Below, piece after piece: positions 13,000 to 24,900 of a DNA stretch of 64,000 nucleotides. The translations under genes were made by a program, and so were the position numbers. The notes under the pieces are model-generated. The model ran no database searches. It was not told where the DNA came from and was given only the letters and a program-made list of their open reading frames with translations. The stretch comes from Plecoglossus altivelis. Lineage: Eukaryota; Chordata; Actinopteri; Osmeriformes; Plecoglossidae. The stretch is taken from contig BROE01000003.1 of the NCBI GenBank assembly GCA_036571765.1, positions 6,858,336-6,922,335 on the forward strand. The letters are read 5' to 3'. Numbering within the stretch: position 1 is the first letter of the stretch; every line of letters starts with the position of its first letter.

Positions 13000-15900
13000 T
13001 ACATAATTTATATGATCAAGAATTTAAAAAATGATATGTTGTAAAACCAACCACCCATCATCCTATCATGTTGTTGATGTCCTGACTGGCCTAGTGAGAA
13101 ATAATCGGAGACCATCCAAGAATTCCAAGTGCTGAGGATGGCAACATGTCAGCTGCCAGTAAGGATCTCTTTACATAGGGGGCAAGGAGGCAAGAATGAG
13201 GAAGGGAGGGAGGGAGAGAGAAAGCAGGAGACAGGCGGAGGCAGACAGGCAGGCAGGCAGGCAGGGAGGCAAGCAAACAGACACAGCCTGGGAGGGAGGG
13301 TGAAGGCAGTTATTAAGGAGTGTCATCATGGCCTAGTCCCACCCCTGTCAAAGCCAGTCATAGAATTAGAACTCTACCTTCCCCCACACACCAGTCCCCA
13401 CAGACCTTGGGAACTGGCCTGATTTATACAACAAAAATGGTTGACATGGGAAAATGACAGACAGCTGGTTGCTTGTAGAAAATCACCACTGACTTGATAA
13501 ATAATTTGTTGTATGCATTTGACTTATGAGTTCTTTGGGCTGTATAATATATGTGTGTGCACTTGCTGCTAGACCTGAGAAACCATGTAGCGCCAGATGG
13601 AAGATCACTCAGAAAACGTTCACCCCAACTGCAATCTTAGAGCAGCATGTCTACACTCACAAACACAAATGCACGCTTACAAACTTACACAGTAACACTC
13701 ACTCAATCTAAAATTAACACAAGAACACACATATTGTTGCATCTTGTTTCATCTTATTGAGATTCAACCACCTGTGCAACCCAGTGTTGTCTCAGTCCAT
13801 AAGGTTTGTATCGTTACAATCCCTTTGGGGAGAACATAGGGCCAAATCTGCTCAGATACTGTCTCTTATTGGAGCACCACAGGACCACCCGTTTCCTCTT
13901 AAGGTATGTGGATGGCTGGGGGCTAGTTATATTCTATATCATTAAAGGGTTGTGGACATTCATGTGTGACTTTAAGTTGGAGCGTCAAGCTTCTGTGTCT
14001 GTGTGATGAATAAGTGGAAAGGGGACAGTTGGTCGTGATATTTTACATTAACATAATTCATAAATAAATAAATAAATACATTTGGAAAAGACAGGCTATG
14101 GACCCAACCAACTCTATTTGGAGGGTCATGGTACGACCCAGAAGCTGAGGTGTCAGACTGCTGAACGTGTTTAGCCTACTTTAAGAGAAGATACTGAAGA
14201 TTAACGGGACAAACATCACTCCTCAAAAAATCCTCAACCGGCCCAAAATGAAGCGGCCCACGGAGAACTCTCCCGATATTAGATCCAAGATGGCGGCGCG
14301 TTCGGACACAGCGGCTACTCCGGAGCCCGAAGACGGTGCTTTTATGTCGTTTAATGTCGTCTGTTCGTCTACAAACAATGCTTATTCGATGCTGATTCAT
14401 CGGGAGTTCACTCCCAGATACATCTATGATCGTCAAAGCCTTTTAGACATCGAAAAAACATACAAACACAAACTCCCGCCGGCGGCTAGCGAGAAACTAC
14501 GAGGCCTTTGTTTACTGCTAGAGCCGAACCTGGAGACCGCGGCCTCGCCTACTGATGCTACCCGCACAAGGCGGCGTCGCAAGCGGTGCGAGAGAGGACA
14601 AAAGCGCGGTAAGCGCGGAGGTATACGAGGTAGGTTGAAGGCTTACCCCACAAGACCGGCTCTTCCATCACTCATGCGCTCTAACGTTCGCTCTCTGGAA
14701 AACAAACTGGACCTAAAACTCAGCCTATCTACCCAGCATGAGGCTAGGGATTGTTGTGCGTTTGTCTTCACTGAGACATGGCTAAACGACAACATCCCGG
14801 ACTCCGCCATTCAACTGCACGGCCTAACCTGCTACCGAGCGGACAGAGATTCGTCACTGTCTGGAAAGACTCGCGGGGGCGCCTTGTGTGTTTATGTCAA
14901 CAAAAAATGGTGTAACAATGCTGCGGTAATATCTAGATACTGCTCACTGCTGGTGGAGTTTATGATTGTGAAGTGTCGTCTGTTCTATCTGCCGAGGGAG
15001 TTCACGTCCATTGTTATGGTCGCTGTTTACATTCCTCCGTGTGCTAACGCAAAAGACGCGCTTGTGAACTATACAGCGCCATCAGCGAACAACAAACAAA
15101 TAACCCTGACGGCTTTTTCATCGTAGCCGGTGACTTCAACCATGCAAACTTAAAGTCAGTTTTGCCTAAGTTTTACCAACATGTGAACTTTGCAACAAGG
15201 GGAAACAACACACTAGACGTTGTTTACACAACAGTTAGGAACGCATACAAAGCCGAACCCCGCCCCCACCTCGGGTACTCAGACCACATCTCTGTTATGC
15301 TAATCCCCGCATATAGCCCACTTCTCAAACTTGCGAAACCGATACTTAAGCAAATCACGGTATGGCCAGAAAATGCTACCTCTGCACTACAGGACTGCTT
15401 CCAGGACACAGACTGGAACATGTTCAAAGAGGCAGCTACTTATAACAATCACACTGACCTACAGGAGTACACTGAAACTGTGACTGCTTACATCAAAAAG
15501 TGCCCAGATGATGTGACAGTCACAGAGACCATTACACACGCGCCAACCAGAAGCCATTGTTGACAGCAGAGGTTCGCGGGCTGCTAAGATGCAGAGATGA
15601 AGCTTTCAGATGGGGAGATAAAGCAGCCCCAAAAAAGCGAGGGCCAATCTGTCCCCNNNNNNNNNNCCGTGTACTGAAAGACTGTGTTGTACAGCTGACA
15701 GATGTCCTAACAGACATCTTCAACACCTCGCTGGCCCAGGCAGTCGTCCTCACATGTCTCAAATCCACAACTATCATACCTGTACCGAAGAAATCGCTGG
15801 TGTCCTGTCTGAATGACTACCGCCCCATAGCACTGACCCCTATCATAATGAAGTGCTTAGAGAAGTTAGTCATGAAAAACATAAGAACCAGCCTCCCTGA

Positions 15901-18900
15901 AACACCCGACCCGCTCCAGTTTGCATATCGTCCGCTCCACAGACGATGCAATCTCCTCAACCATCCATCTGGCACTTACCCATCTAGAAAACAAAGACTC
16001 TTATGTAAGAATGCTGTTCATTGACTTCAGCTCAGCATTCAACACAATAATCCCATAACAGCTCACTAACAAATTAAACATACTGGGCCTGAAAAAAAAT
16101 TCCCTCTGAAATTTGATTCTGGACTTTCTAACCGAAAGACCTCAGTCAGTCCGTGTCGGCCATAACACCTCGAGCACCTCAACACTGAGCACAGGTGCCC
16201 CACAAGGCTGTGTGCTCAGCCCGCTGCTCTCCACGCTGCTGACCCACGACTGCACTGGCCAAGTGTCAGCTTCCAACCACATAATCAAGTTATGGGTTAT
16301 GACCAACAGTGGAGGTCCTCCATCACAACAACCGATGAAACACATACTTAGAAGAAGTGGCACGCTGACGAAATGTGTGGCTAACAACCGTTCCCTCAAC
16401 TGAGCAAGACAAAGGAGTGTGTGATCGGACTTCAGGAGACACTCCGGATCACCCCCCACTGACCATTGACAGCTCGCCTGTCGAGAGAGTCAACAGCACC
16501 AAATTCCTGGGGTGCACATCACAGAGGAACTCACCTGGACCACCAACACCAAGTCACTCTCAAAGAAGGCACATCAGCCCCTACACTTTCTCCGCCGGCT
16601 GAGAAGAGCAAGTCTCCCTCCACTCATCCTCACCACATTCTACAGGGGCACCAATGAGAGTGTGCTGACCAGCTGCATTACTGTCTGGTACGGGAACTGC
16701 ACCGCAGCAGACCGCAGACAATCCAGCGAACAGTGAACACAGCTGCGAAGATCATCGGTGCCCCTCTCCCCTCCATCCTAGACATCTTCCACACACGATG
16801 CTCCAGCAAGGCCAATAGTATCATTAAGGACCCCACCCACCCCTCCCACAGCCTCTTCCAGCCGCTACCATCTGGTAGACGATACCGGAGCATCAGAGCC
16901 CGCTCTGCCAGACTGATCAACAGCTTCTTCCCCCAGGCTGCGAGAGCCCTGAACTCCTGAAGACCCGGGTCTCTCTGATTCCCCATACAAAAACTAAGAC
17001 TATCGGAAAACTTGCACTAGTCACTAACCCACTGCACTATTCTCTTTTCATACACACTGCTGTGTGTACACAAACTGCACTAAAGACTCTGTAATAATAT
17101 GTATCTATTCTTCGCACATGTACAATACTCTTTGCACATTCACATGGGTAAGTATTCGTACAGTTTGTATAGTTTGTATCCTGTTTAGTTTATGTATGGA
17201 AAATTGTTATATTTATTTTAAATTGTTTGTTGTTTGTCTGTACTGTTTTATGTCTGTACTTATGTAGCACCGTGGCTCTGTGAGGCACGACATTTCGTTC
17301 CACTGTATGCACCCGCATGTAGCGGAATGACAATAAAGCACAACTTGAACTTGAAGTTGAACTTGATTCCCCACCCCGGCCCTGCGTGAACAATAAAGTT
17401 AAGCAGAGAAACTGTTGTGTCTTTGATCCAGAGCAGGACTCCTGGTATTGGCTTTGTGAAGATTCATGCTCCCTGGAATATCTTGTGTCGCGAGGCGGAA
17501 TTCATGAAGCTAAAGATGCCCACCAAAAAAGTATGTTGAAAATACGCTTATAACAAACCTCTCTTGAGTTGGGGCATGAGTAGGCCTATAGCTAAGAGGT
17601 GGAGCCTTTCATTACAGATCAAGAGGTTTATCTAGTATTTGGTTCTGCATATGGTATTTGATCATGTTTCTTGTATTTGGTGCTGTATACAGCTTCATAT
17701 CTTCTTCATCTCAATGTAATTGTTGTTCTGTAGGTGTATGAGATAAAGCAAGGCAGCAGTGTGTTGGAGAAGATCAACACGTTGATCAGCAAGGCTTCTG
17801 AACCTCTACACCCCAATGTAGATGAGATGCAGACACACAACATCAAGCACCTGTCCTATACCTTCTCCAGGGAAAAGCAACACCTGTGAGTGGACTTAAT
17901 ATGTATTTTTATAAAATTATTGTTATTATTTATGTTAGTAGTAGTAGGAGTAGTATGTGTATTATTCATATTTTTCATAATAATATGATATTATAATCAG
18001 AGGGATGGATATCAGAACACAATATACATCCCTTATTATTTAATATTCACTGTTTACATTTAGTTTCTGTTCTAGTTCTTCTTGCCTGAAGCAGGATTAG
18101 AAAAATGTCCAACTGGTGGCATATGGTTTCCAACATAAGGCATATTTGTGTTGACACACTTTGAGAAGAGAGCCCTCATATTCTCTGATTAATTAATTAA
18201 TTGATTTATCAATTTATTTATGTATTTGAAAGTCAACCAAAGTACTGAAAGGCTGGTAACTTCCCACCATCTGACAATTGTTCACATCAGTAGATAGTGA
18301 AGTATCAAGGAATATTATTGAGTATCTATCAAACAGGAAAGCAGCATACATAATGGTAAATAGGGGTGGAGGGGAGTGGTTTTGGGTCAGATTCTGACCC
18401 TGTTTGTGTAACTCTAGAAAGAGGCAGACCAAATTCCAAGCATGTTATATCCCTGAAGTCCAAATTAAATAAACCCAACATTTCCATGTTATGTTTAATG
18501 TTATCAACAAAAATCTCCTCATGTAGTAGAACAACGGTATTTATGGAAAGCAGAAGCTTTAACAGGGTTATTTTTGTCCATGAGGCTATGCCATTGCCAC
18601 TGTTGTTGGTGTGCTATTATTTTGAAAGGTTGGCTGGAGATGATCATTTCAGTGCTATATACTAAGGCCACATGCTTTTACATCCCTAGTGCAAAATAAT
18701 CTCCTGCTCCATACCTAGTATACTAATGCCCTCCCCACCCCCCGATGTGTGTATATGTGTGTATCCACTCTCTCCATGAGTGACCCCCTAACCCTTATGT
18801 GGCCCTGCTCCCTTGGGTGACTCCTCCAAGACCAGGACATTTTGGGCTGTTGGTGGAGCTGGCAGTCAGGGACTTGAGAGGCTCTCTAGATGTTTTTCAG

Positions 18901-21900
18901 TACCTCTCAATGGGATAAAAGCTCCTGCCACAGTGTTTATCATCTGCTGATCTAACGCTAGATTGTCTGTGTTCACCAAACTCCACTCTCCTTTACCTTC
19001 TTTCTTTCTGTCTTTTGTTAAAAGGTTTGATCTGTCCGACAGAGACTCCTTCTTTGACAGTAAAACAAGAAGTTCCATTGTAAGTACTGCACCTCTCTTT
19101 AAAGACCTGTAAATATCCACAGTTGTAGACATTAAGTAACACGCTGTTAACTTTGTCTATTGAAAGTTGCATGAGTTTTCAATCTAAAGCCACTATTACA
19201 TTAGTTCATAGAAAATCTGATGTCATGTTGTACTGAAGTTAGTAAATGTAAATTTAGCCCTTTTGGCCATGTAGGTAATGTCCAGGGACAGTATTCAGAA
19301 AAGTTCTTAACCCTTGTGCTCTCTTCACATGAAAATAAAGCAGGATAATAACTTTTTTTTATCCTGTACCCTTTTGGGTACTCATTGTGGGTGTGCGTGT
19401 GTATGCATTAAGCATAGTTTCGGGTCATTCTAGTCCTTGTGTTCTCTTTGGGGGCCAGAATGACCTGAAACTATGTTTAACACGCATACAATACAATCTA
19501 TACAATCTAAATCTCTCATTGTGGGTGTGCCTGTGTGCATTAAACACAGTTTTTTTCCATTCAAACCGTTGTGTTCTCTTTGGGGGCCAGAATGACCTTG
19601 TTTAACGCACACCCACACACCCACAATGATACATTTAGATTGCATTTTGCATATGAACTCAGACAAAATAAAATCTGTTTTATTCATGATTCATGCATGG
19701 ATGCATATTTCAGTACCCAAAAGGGTACAGGTTAATTAACCTGCTTTATTTCAGGGTTTAAGGTGGGGGCTTTTCCTTAGGACAGGAGGGTAAAACCAGC
19801 TCCTAAATATATGAAAAGTCAGTGGTAGTCAAAAAGACTCCTGTCCCTGTGACCAAATCATAAACAACCTTAAAAGGTCTGTTGCCGACAATCCACCTGG
19901 GAACAAATACGTTTAAAAAACGTTTTAGAAGGTATGGTCCGGTATTATGATTATACTACAGTTATCTGGGATGCAGACACTAATCAATCCAATAACATCA
20001 GAGGTAAAAATTTACAACTCTACGCTACTTGGCCATAGGCAAAATGTAACTACGGAGCGCAGATGAACTAGGTATATCTCAGCAATTTTCAAATGCATAG
20101 CCTAACATTGCACCAAGCAATATGTCCTCTGCATACCCAACGTTGACAATTCATATGGCTGCCTTTACATATTCACAATTTGTTTACGATATGCACGTTC
20201 AAGAGAATGACCATTTGCTAAACATATACTTGTTTAATTAATAACGCAACCTACGTTTACATCATCATATCATTATTTGAATATGGCAGTAATTAATGTA
20301 TTTTTTTATATATAGCTTTATTTTCAAACCATTGCATATCGCAACATAATACCTCGTTCTATAATATTTTATAAGATTAAGTCATATACAGAGATCCCCT
20401 GATAGCAAATCATGGTTCTGTTGACATCATCCATAGCAACAAGGTCAACCCTAACTGTTGCCTTTGTTAAAGGTTTCTCCTCATTCTTTCATTAAAAAGA
20501 TGGTCTCAACTGGAGAACATTTAGCTTAGACTGCTATTTAGGAGATCACTTAGTGGGAAGAGTAAATATTTTGTAAATACAGGAATCCCTGTTCTGCTAT
20601 ATTTAATCTGATCTCACTTGTATATCTATCAGGTTTTTGAAGTACTAAAACGTACAAAATGCACCAAAGCCAAGTATAGTATGGGTAAGTCAAACCATAA
20701 TATTGTCTTTGTAATATCTTGTTGTAATTGGTGTGTGAGTGGACTTGTCAATAGATAGGAATCTCAGTGGGACACGATGAGAACCCCCCTCTTTAGACTG
20801 CCTTAAATTGAGACTCAAACTGATTTGAGATATGTCAGTTATCACCCACAACAGCAATTCCTGCCCGCCTTGAAAGGTAGCATGTTTACATTACAGCACT
20901 CAACATTCTCTACCGGTCTCCAGAGTGTAGTCTGTAGAATGACCGTTCAAGTAAAACTTGAATATCCTTTGGGATTAATAAAATAAAATGTACTGAATTT
21001 CATTAGTCTATGGATGCAGTCCCGCCCACCCCACCTCATTTGATCTGGTATAGCTCAGTGGTAGAGCATTTTGCCCCAAACCCCCCTCCCCCTAACTGGA
21101 TATAACATCTGCTAAATGAGCATGTGTGGTTTTTAACCCTTCGTTTACATGATTCCTTCCTTCAAGGCATCACCAGTCTGCTAGGCCGCGGAGTCTATAC
21201 TGCAGCCTACCCTCTGCATGATGTGAGTACAACACAGCCTGACCACACTAAGACCACCTCTTAAGCGATAGACTTCTGATCCTTCACTTTCTGTTGTTCT
21301 TTTGAGATGTACAGGGATCTTTAGTCTTATGCAACTCACACATTTCAGTCATGTCTCAAGCTCTTGTACATATTGCATTTATTTCAACCATTTTTCACGT
21401 GGAGAAGAATCTGAATCAGAATACGCTTTATTCACCATGTAAGTCCACACAAACAAGTAATTTAATGTGGCAGGGAGGTGATGACCTGGTGTTTTTTAGT
21501 TAACTATAAACTTGGGAGAAGTTATGTCCATAAATTGTATTGACGTTCGTGTCTGATCGAGTACAGTAAGATTTAATCATGCAAAAAAGAGCCAAAACTA
21601 GCAAGTATCTTGAAGGCGATAACACCATGCTACATTTATATAGCGTATCAGAATTTTGCTTAATGAGTGTAAAACTTGTGTTTTAGTCTATATTGTGAGT
21701 TACATGAGGCATTGTAATGTATTTGAAGTGCATTCAATTTGCCTCGTTGTTGGCAGCAGCACCCCCTTATGCCTGGAGCACACTGGGTGCAAAGCGTAAA
21801 AACGTGATCCTGCTCACACACACAGGTGTTCACTCTCTTTGCCGTGATCTAGGGTAAATCCCAATTCGATGTCTTAACCATTCCCATTACCTCTTCCCCT

Positions 21901-24900
21901 TAGTTCTGCGTGTTCACGTGCGAGTTAGGCCCAATCTCATTTCTACCCCTCAGCCCTTACTTTACCTCTTCGTTTTGCACGTTAACGTAAAGGTGTAGGA
22001 GTGTATCGATTCTCTTTTGGCTGGAGTGGTAAGAGGAAGGGCCAGCTAGCCCTTCAAACGAAGATTTTTTCACGACCACACTTCAAACGAAGGAGTATGA
22101 GGAATTTCCCTGCTTACACCATCACTAAGGATTTTAACGAGAAATAGTCGTTTGTTTTATGTAAAATTAAATCTTGTAATATTTACTTTCACATTTTCCA
22201 ACGAAATGTTTGCTAAAAATCGCTAAAGTTGGCTTACGTTACTGACTGCACTGCGATAGTACCACATTATTTTCATTTATGATACCGAGTGACTTGACAG
22301 CATAACATGTCAGAAATAAAAGTTAAATGGCAGAGAATCTGATTATTAATTGCCGCTTGCCTGGTATACAATGCATTGTTTTCATGTGGTTACATCCATG
22401 AAAATGTGAGCGCGATGTACAGGTAAATGAACAGTGCTTACAATTTTGTACTTATTGCAACACTATCCATCAGTCTTGTCATACATTTACAGTTTTCCTT
22501 TACAGTACTACACACTGTAAGACACGCAATTGGGATAACTGATGACGACGGCATCTTGGAAATGTGTGATACATCGGCGCATCTCTGATGTAGGCGCTAT
22601 TGACGACTTTTGATGAAGTGTGACAGCGTAGTAGTGGTAGTTTCTCAGGGAATATTTACACCCCTTTCCCTTGCCACTCAGTTTTAAGGGACAAGGGTAA
22701 GGGAAGGCGAAGGGGTAAAAAAATATAAATGGGATTTGCCCTAAGGGCTGTCCCAATTCTCGTCTTGATCAAGCAGAAGGGCTACACACCCCTTTAAACC
22801 AAGATTTTTCACAAGCTTATTTAAAAACTGAAGGAATCCCAAAATGCACTGTGAAATCGGCCGGAATGTCAGCCAGATTATCCAGAGCCCCATAATAAAT
22901 GAGTATTTCTGTCTTAAATAATCGTTTTAAAAATGACAAAAGTTTTGTTTTGTGCTCTACACCGTCCTGTACATATATTTGCAACCCTGTTCTTAATCGA
23001 AACGTTTGTGAAAATCACTAGTTTGCTATGTTAACGTTACATTGTTACATTGCTAGCCTTGAATGGATGCATCAGTAACCACGCAACCAACACACAAACG
23101 TTTTGAGACATCATCTTAGAAGTTTGTGATGATTGTCGCCTCTGGTGATGTTGTAGCCAGCTAGTGGTGATTGTAACCAAGTGGAGCCTCATCTTTTTGT
23201 CTCAAGTTTTTACCCGTTAGCCCTTACACTCGGTTTTAAGGGGTAAGGGCTAGGGTAAGACTAAGAGGCAAGACTAAGGGGAAGGGGTAAGACAGAGAAT
23301 TGGGATTGGCTCTGCTCGTGAACGTGCACATGTTGCTTCTGCATTGGTGCAACTCTTACTTGCAGACTTTGCCATTTACTTCGTAATCAATTTAGTCTAC
23401 ATTTCGCTGCTCTTACTGAATGTATAGTTTTTACATTTGAGTCCTTTGAGACAACATCTAGTTTTTGTTTTGTTATAGAAAATAATTGTGGGTTTGTCCA
23501 CATGGGCGACATGTACAATGTTAGGGTTTTCCAAGTCTAGGTTATTTATCTATACATTCGTATATGCCCATATGGCCTTGCGTCTTATATTGGAAAGTTC
23601 ATTAAGTGTATCATCTAGTTAATATTCATATTAGTTGCTGCATGTCCATAGTGTTTTGTGCCTATCCAAGATTATACTCTCATTTACAGTGTATACACCT
23701 GTATACACCTAGCCTTACAAGTTACATTTGAAAGTGCGTCGAGTTTGTCATCTGCCCAATATTCTCCCATCCCTCCCTATTTTGAGACTTGTAGCTGTGA
23801 ATTGATCTGATAGCTTATGTTGACCAGAAGGCTGTGTTTCAAAAAGCATTTCTTTCTGGTGACAAAGGAAACGATCACCCCCTCCCTATCTTGACAATTA
23901 CAGGTCTGACACACCTGAGAAACATTTTAGGAGCTCATGTTGACCAGTAGACTGTACATTTACTAATAAATTGAATCAGGAATGATGTTTTTAAAATTGT
24001 AATGGATTTGTACTCAGTTGTATCTTAAATGCAATCTGTCTGTACGGAACAGCAAATTCATGATGAAAAAACAATGGTTGTGTAGGCGGTGACTAGGTTA
24101 GCTAGACATTTTATACTCCCTACATAACACACATGACAGGGTTGATTCTCATATAAAATTGTAATTTAAATATTTGTTAATCCTGAAATTACACTTGAGA
24201 GTCGATGTCTCAATGTCAATTCGACCTGCATACACAGGCACACACATAAATATGCACACACACACACTCACATAGAGAGAGGGAGACATACACACATTCA
24301 CCTGCTACATCTAAGCACCAAACAACAGTCTGTTCCCACTTCATTTGTAATGTGTGAACCTGCAAAAGTATATTTGTGTCTTGCACTGTACATCTCACAA
24401 CTTCACATTGGGGAAGGTACAAAACTGATAAATAACTATGTTACAGTGTAGAGCTCACTTTAAGCACAATCTTCCATCAGCAATATGGGCAAAATATTAA
24501 ATGCTGAATAGAGGAGAAAGAAGAGGCATTGGACAGGGGACAGAGACAGATTCAAGAAGTCGAAGAACAGGTTTAGTAAGACCGTCAGAGAGGCTAAACG
24601 GCTGACTCTAAAACACAAGTTCTCTGCCGACTACTGGAGAGGGCTCAGGCATATCAGCAATTACAAGCCCAGAGCTCCCCTCACCACTAATGACTCCCGC
24701 TTGGCCATTGACCTGAACAAGTTTTACTGGTTTGAAAGACAATTAGACAGTCATGGAAAATTCCTTACTCCACTTGAGCCCATTGATCCCCGCAAAGAAG
24801 TCTCTCCTGCCATGCTCAAACACTGTGTTGACCAGCTGTCTCCAGTATTTACCAATATCTTCAACACCTCCGTGGAGACATGCCATGTGCCTGCCTGTTT

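Larger units (their letters stand above)
14165..17375 (+). mobile_element. L2-type (Jockey superfamily) LINE, degenerate, nearly full length with an internal gap
   Basis: A 292-codon frame (14248-15126) carries a basic linker and an endonuclease-like region ([43 protein letters not shown]). Endonuclease sequence continues in another frame ([30 protein letters not shown]). After an N gap come reverse-transcriptase blocks ([48 protein letters not shown]) and the C-terminal region ([37 protein letters not shown]). Frames are broken many times, and the catalytic FADD position reads as unrelated residues after an indel (about 16288-16305). The 3' end has AATAAAG followed by ACTTGAA-type repeats. 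It is inactive and inserted in sense orientation in ano1 intron 2. Confidence 0.9.
12225..17431 (+). other. ano1 intron 2, holding a TA repeat and a LINE
   Basis: The first 2 kb carries simple repeats (TA at 12.9-13.0 kb, GGCA/GGGA at 13.2 kb) and nothing recognisable as an exon. The rest is occupied by an L2-type LINE on the same strand as ano1, ending shortly before exon 3. Confidence 0.7.

Noticed and set aside
21046..21072. Functional tRNA-Cys gene
   Set aside because: Only the 5' half matches; no anticodon arm, T arm or acceptor pairing follows.
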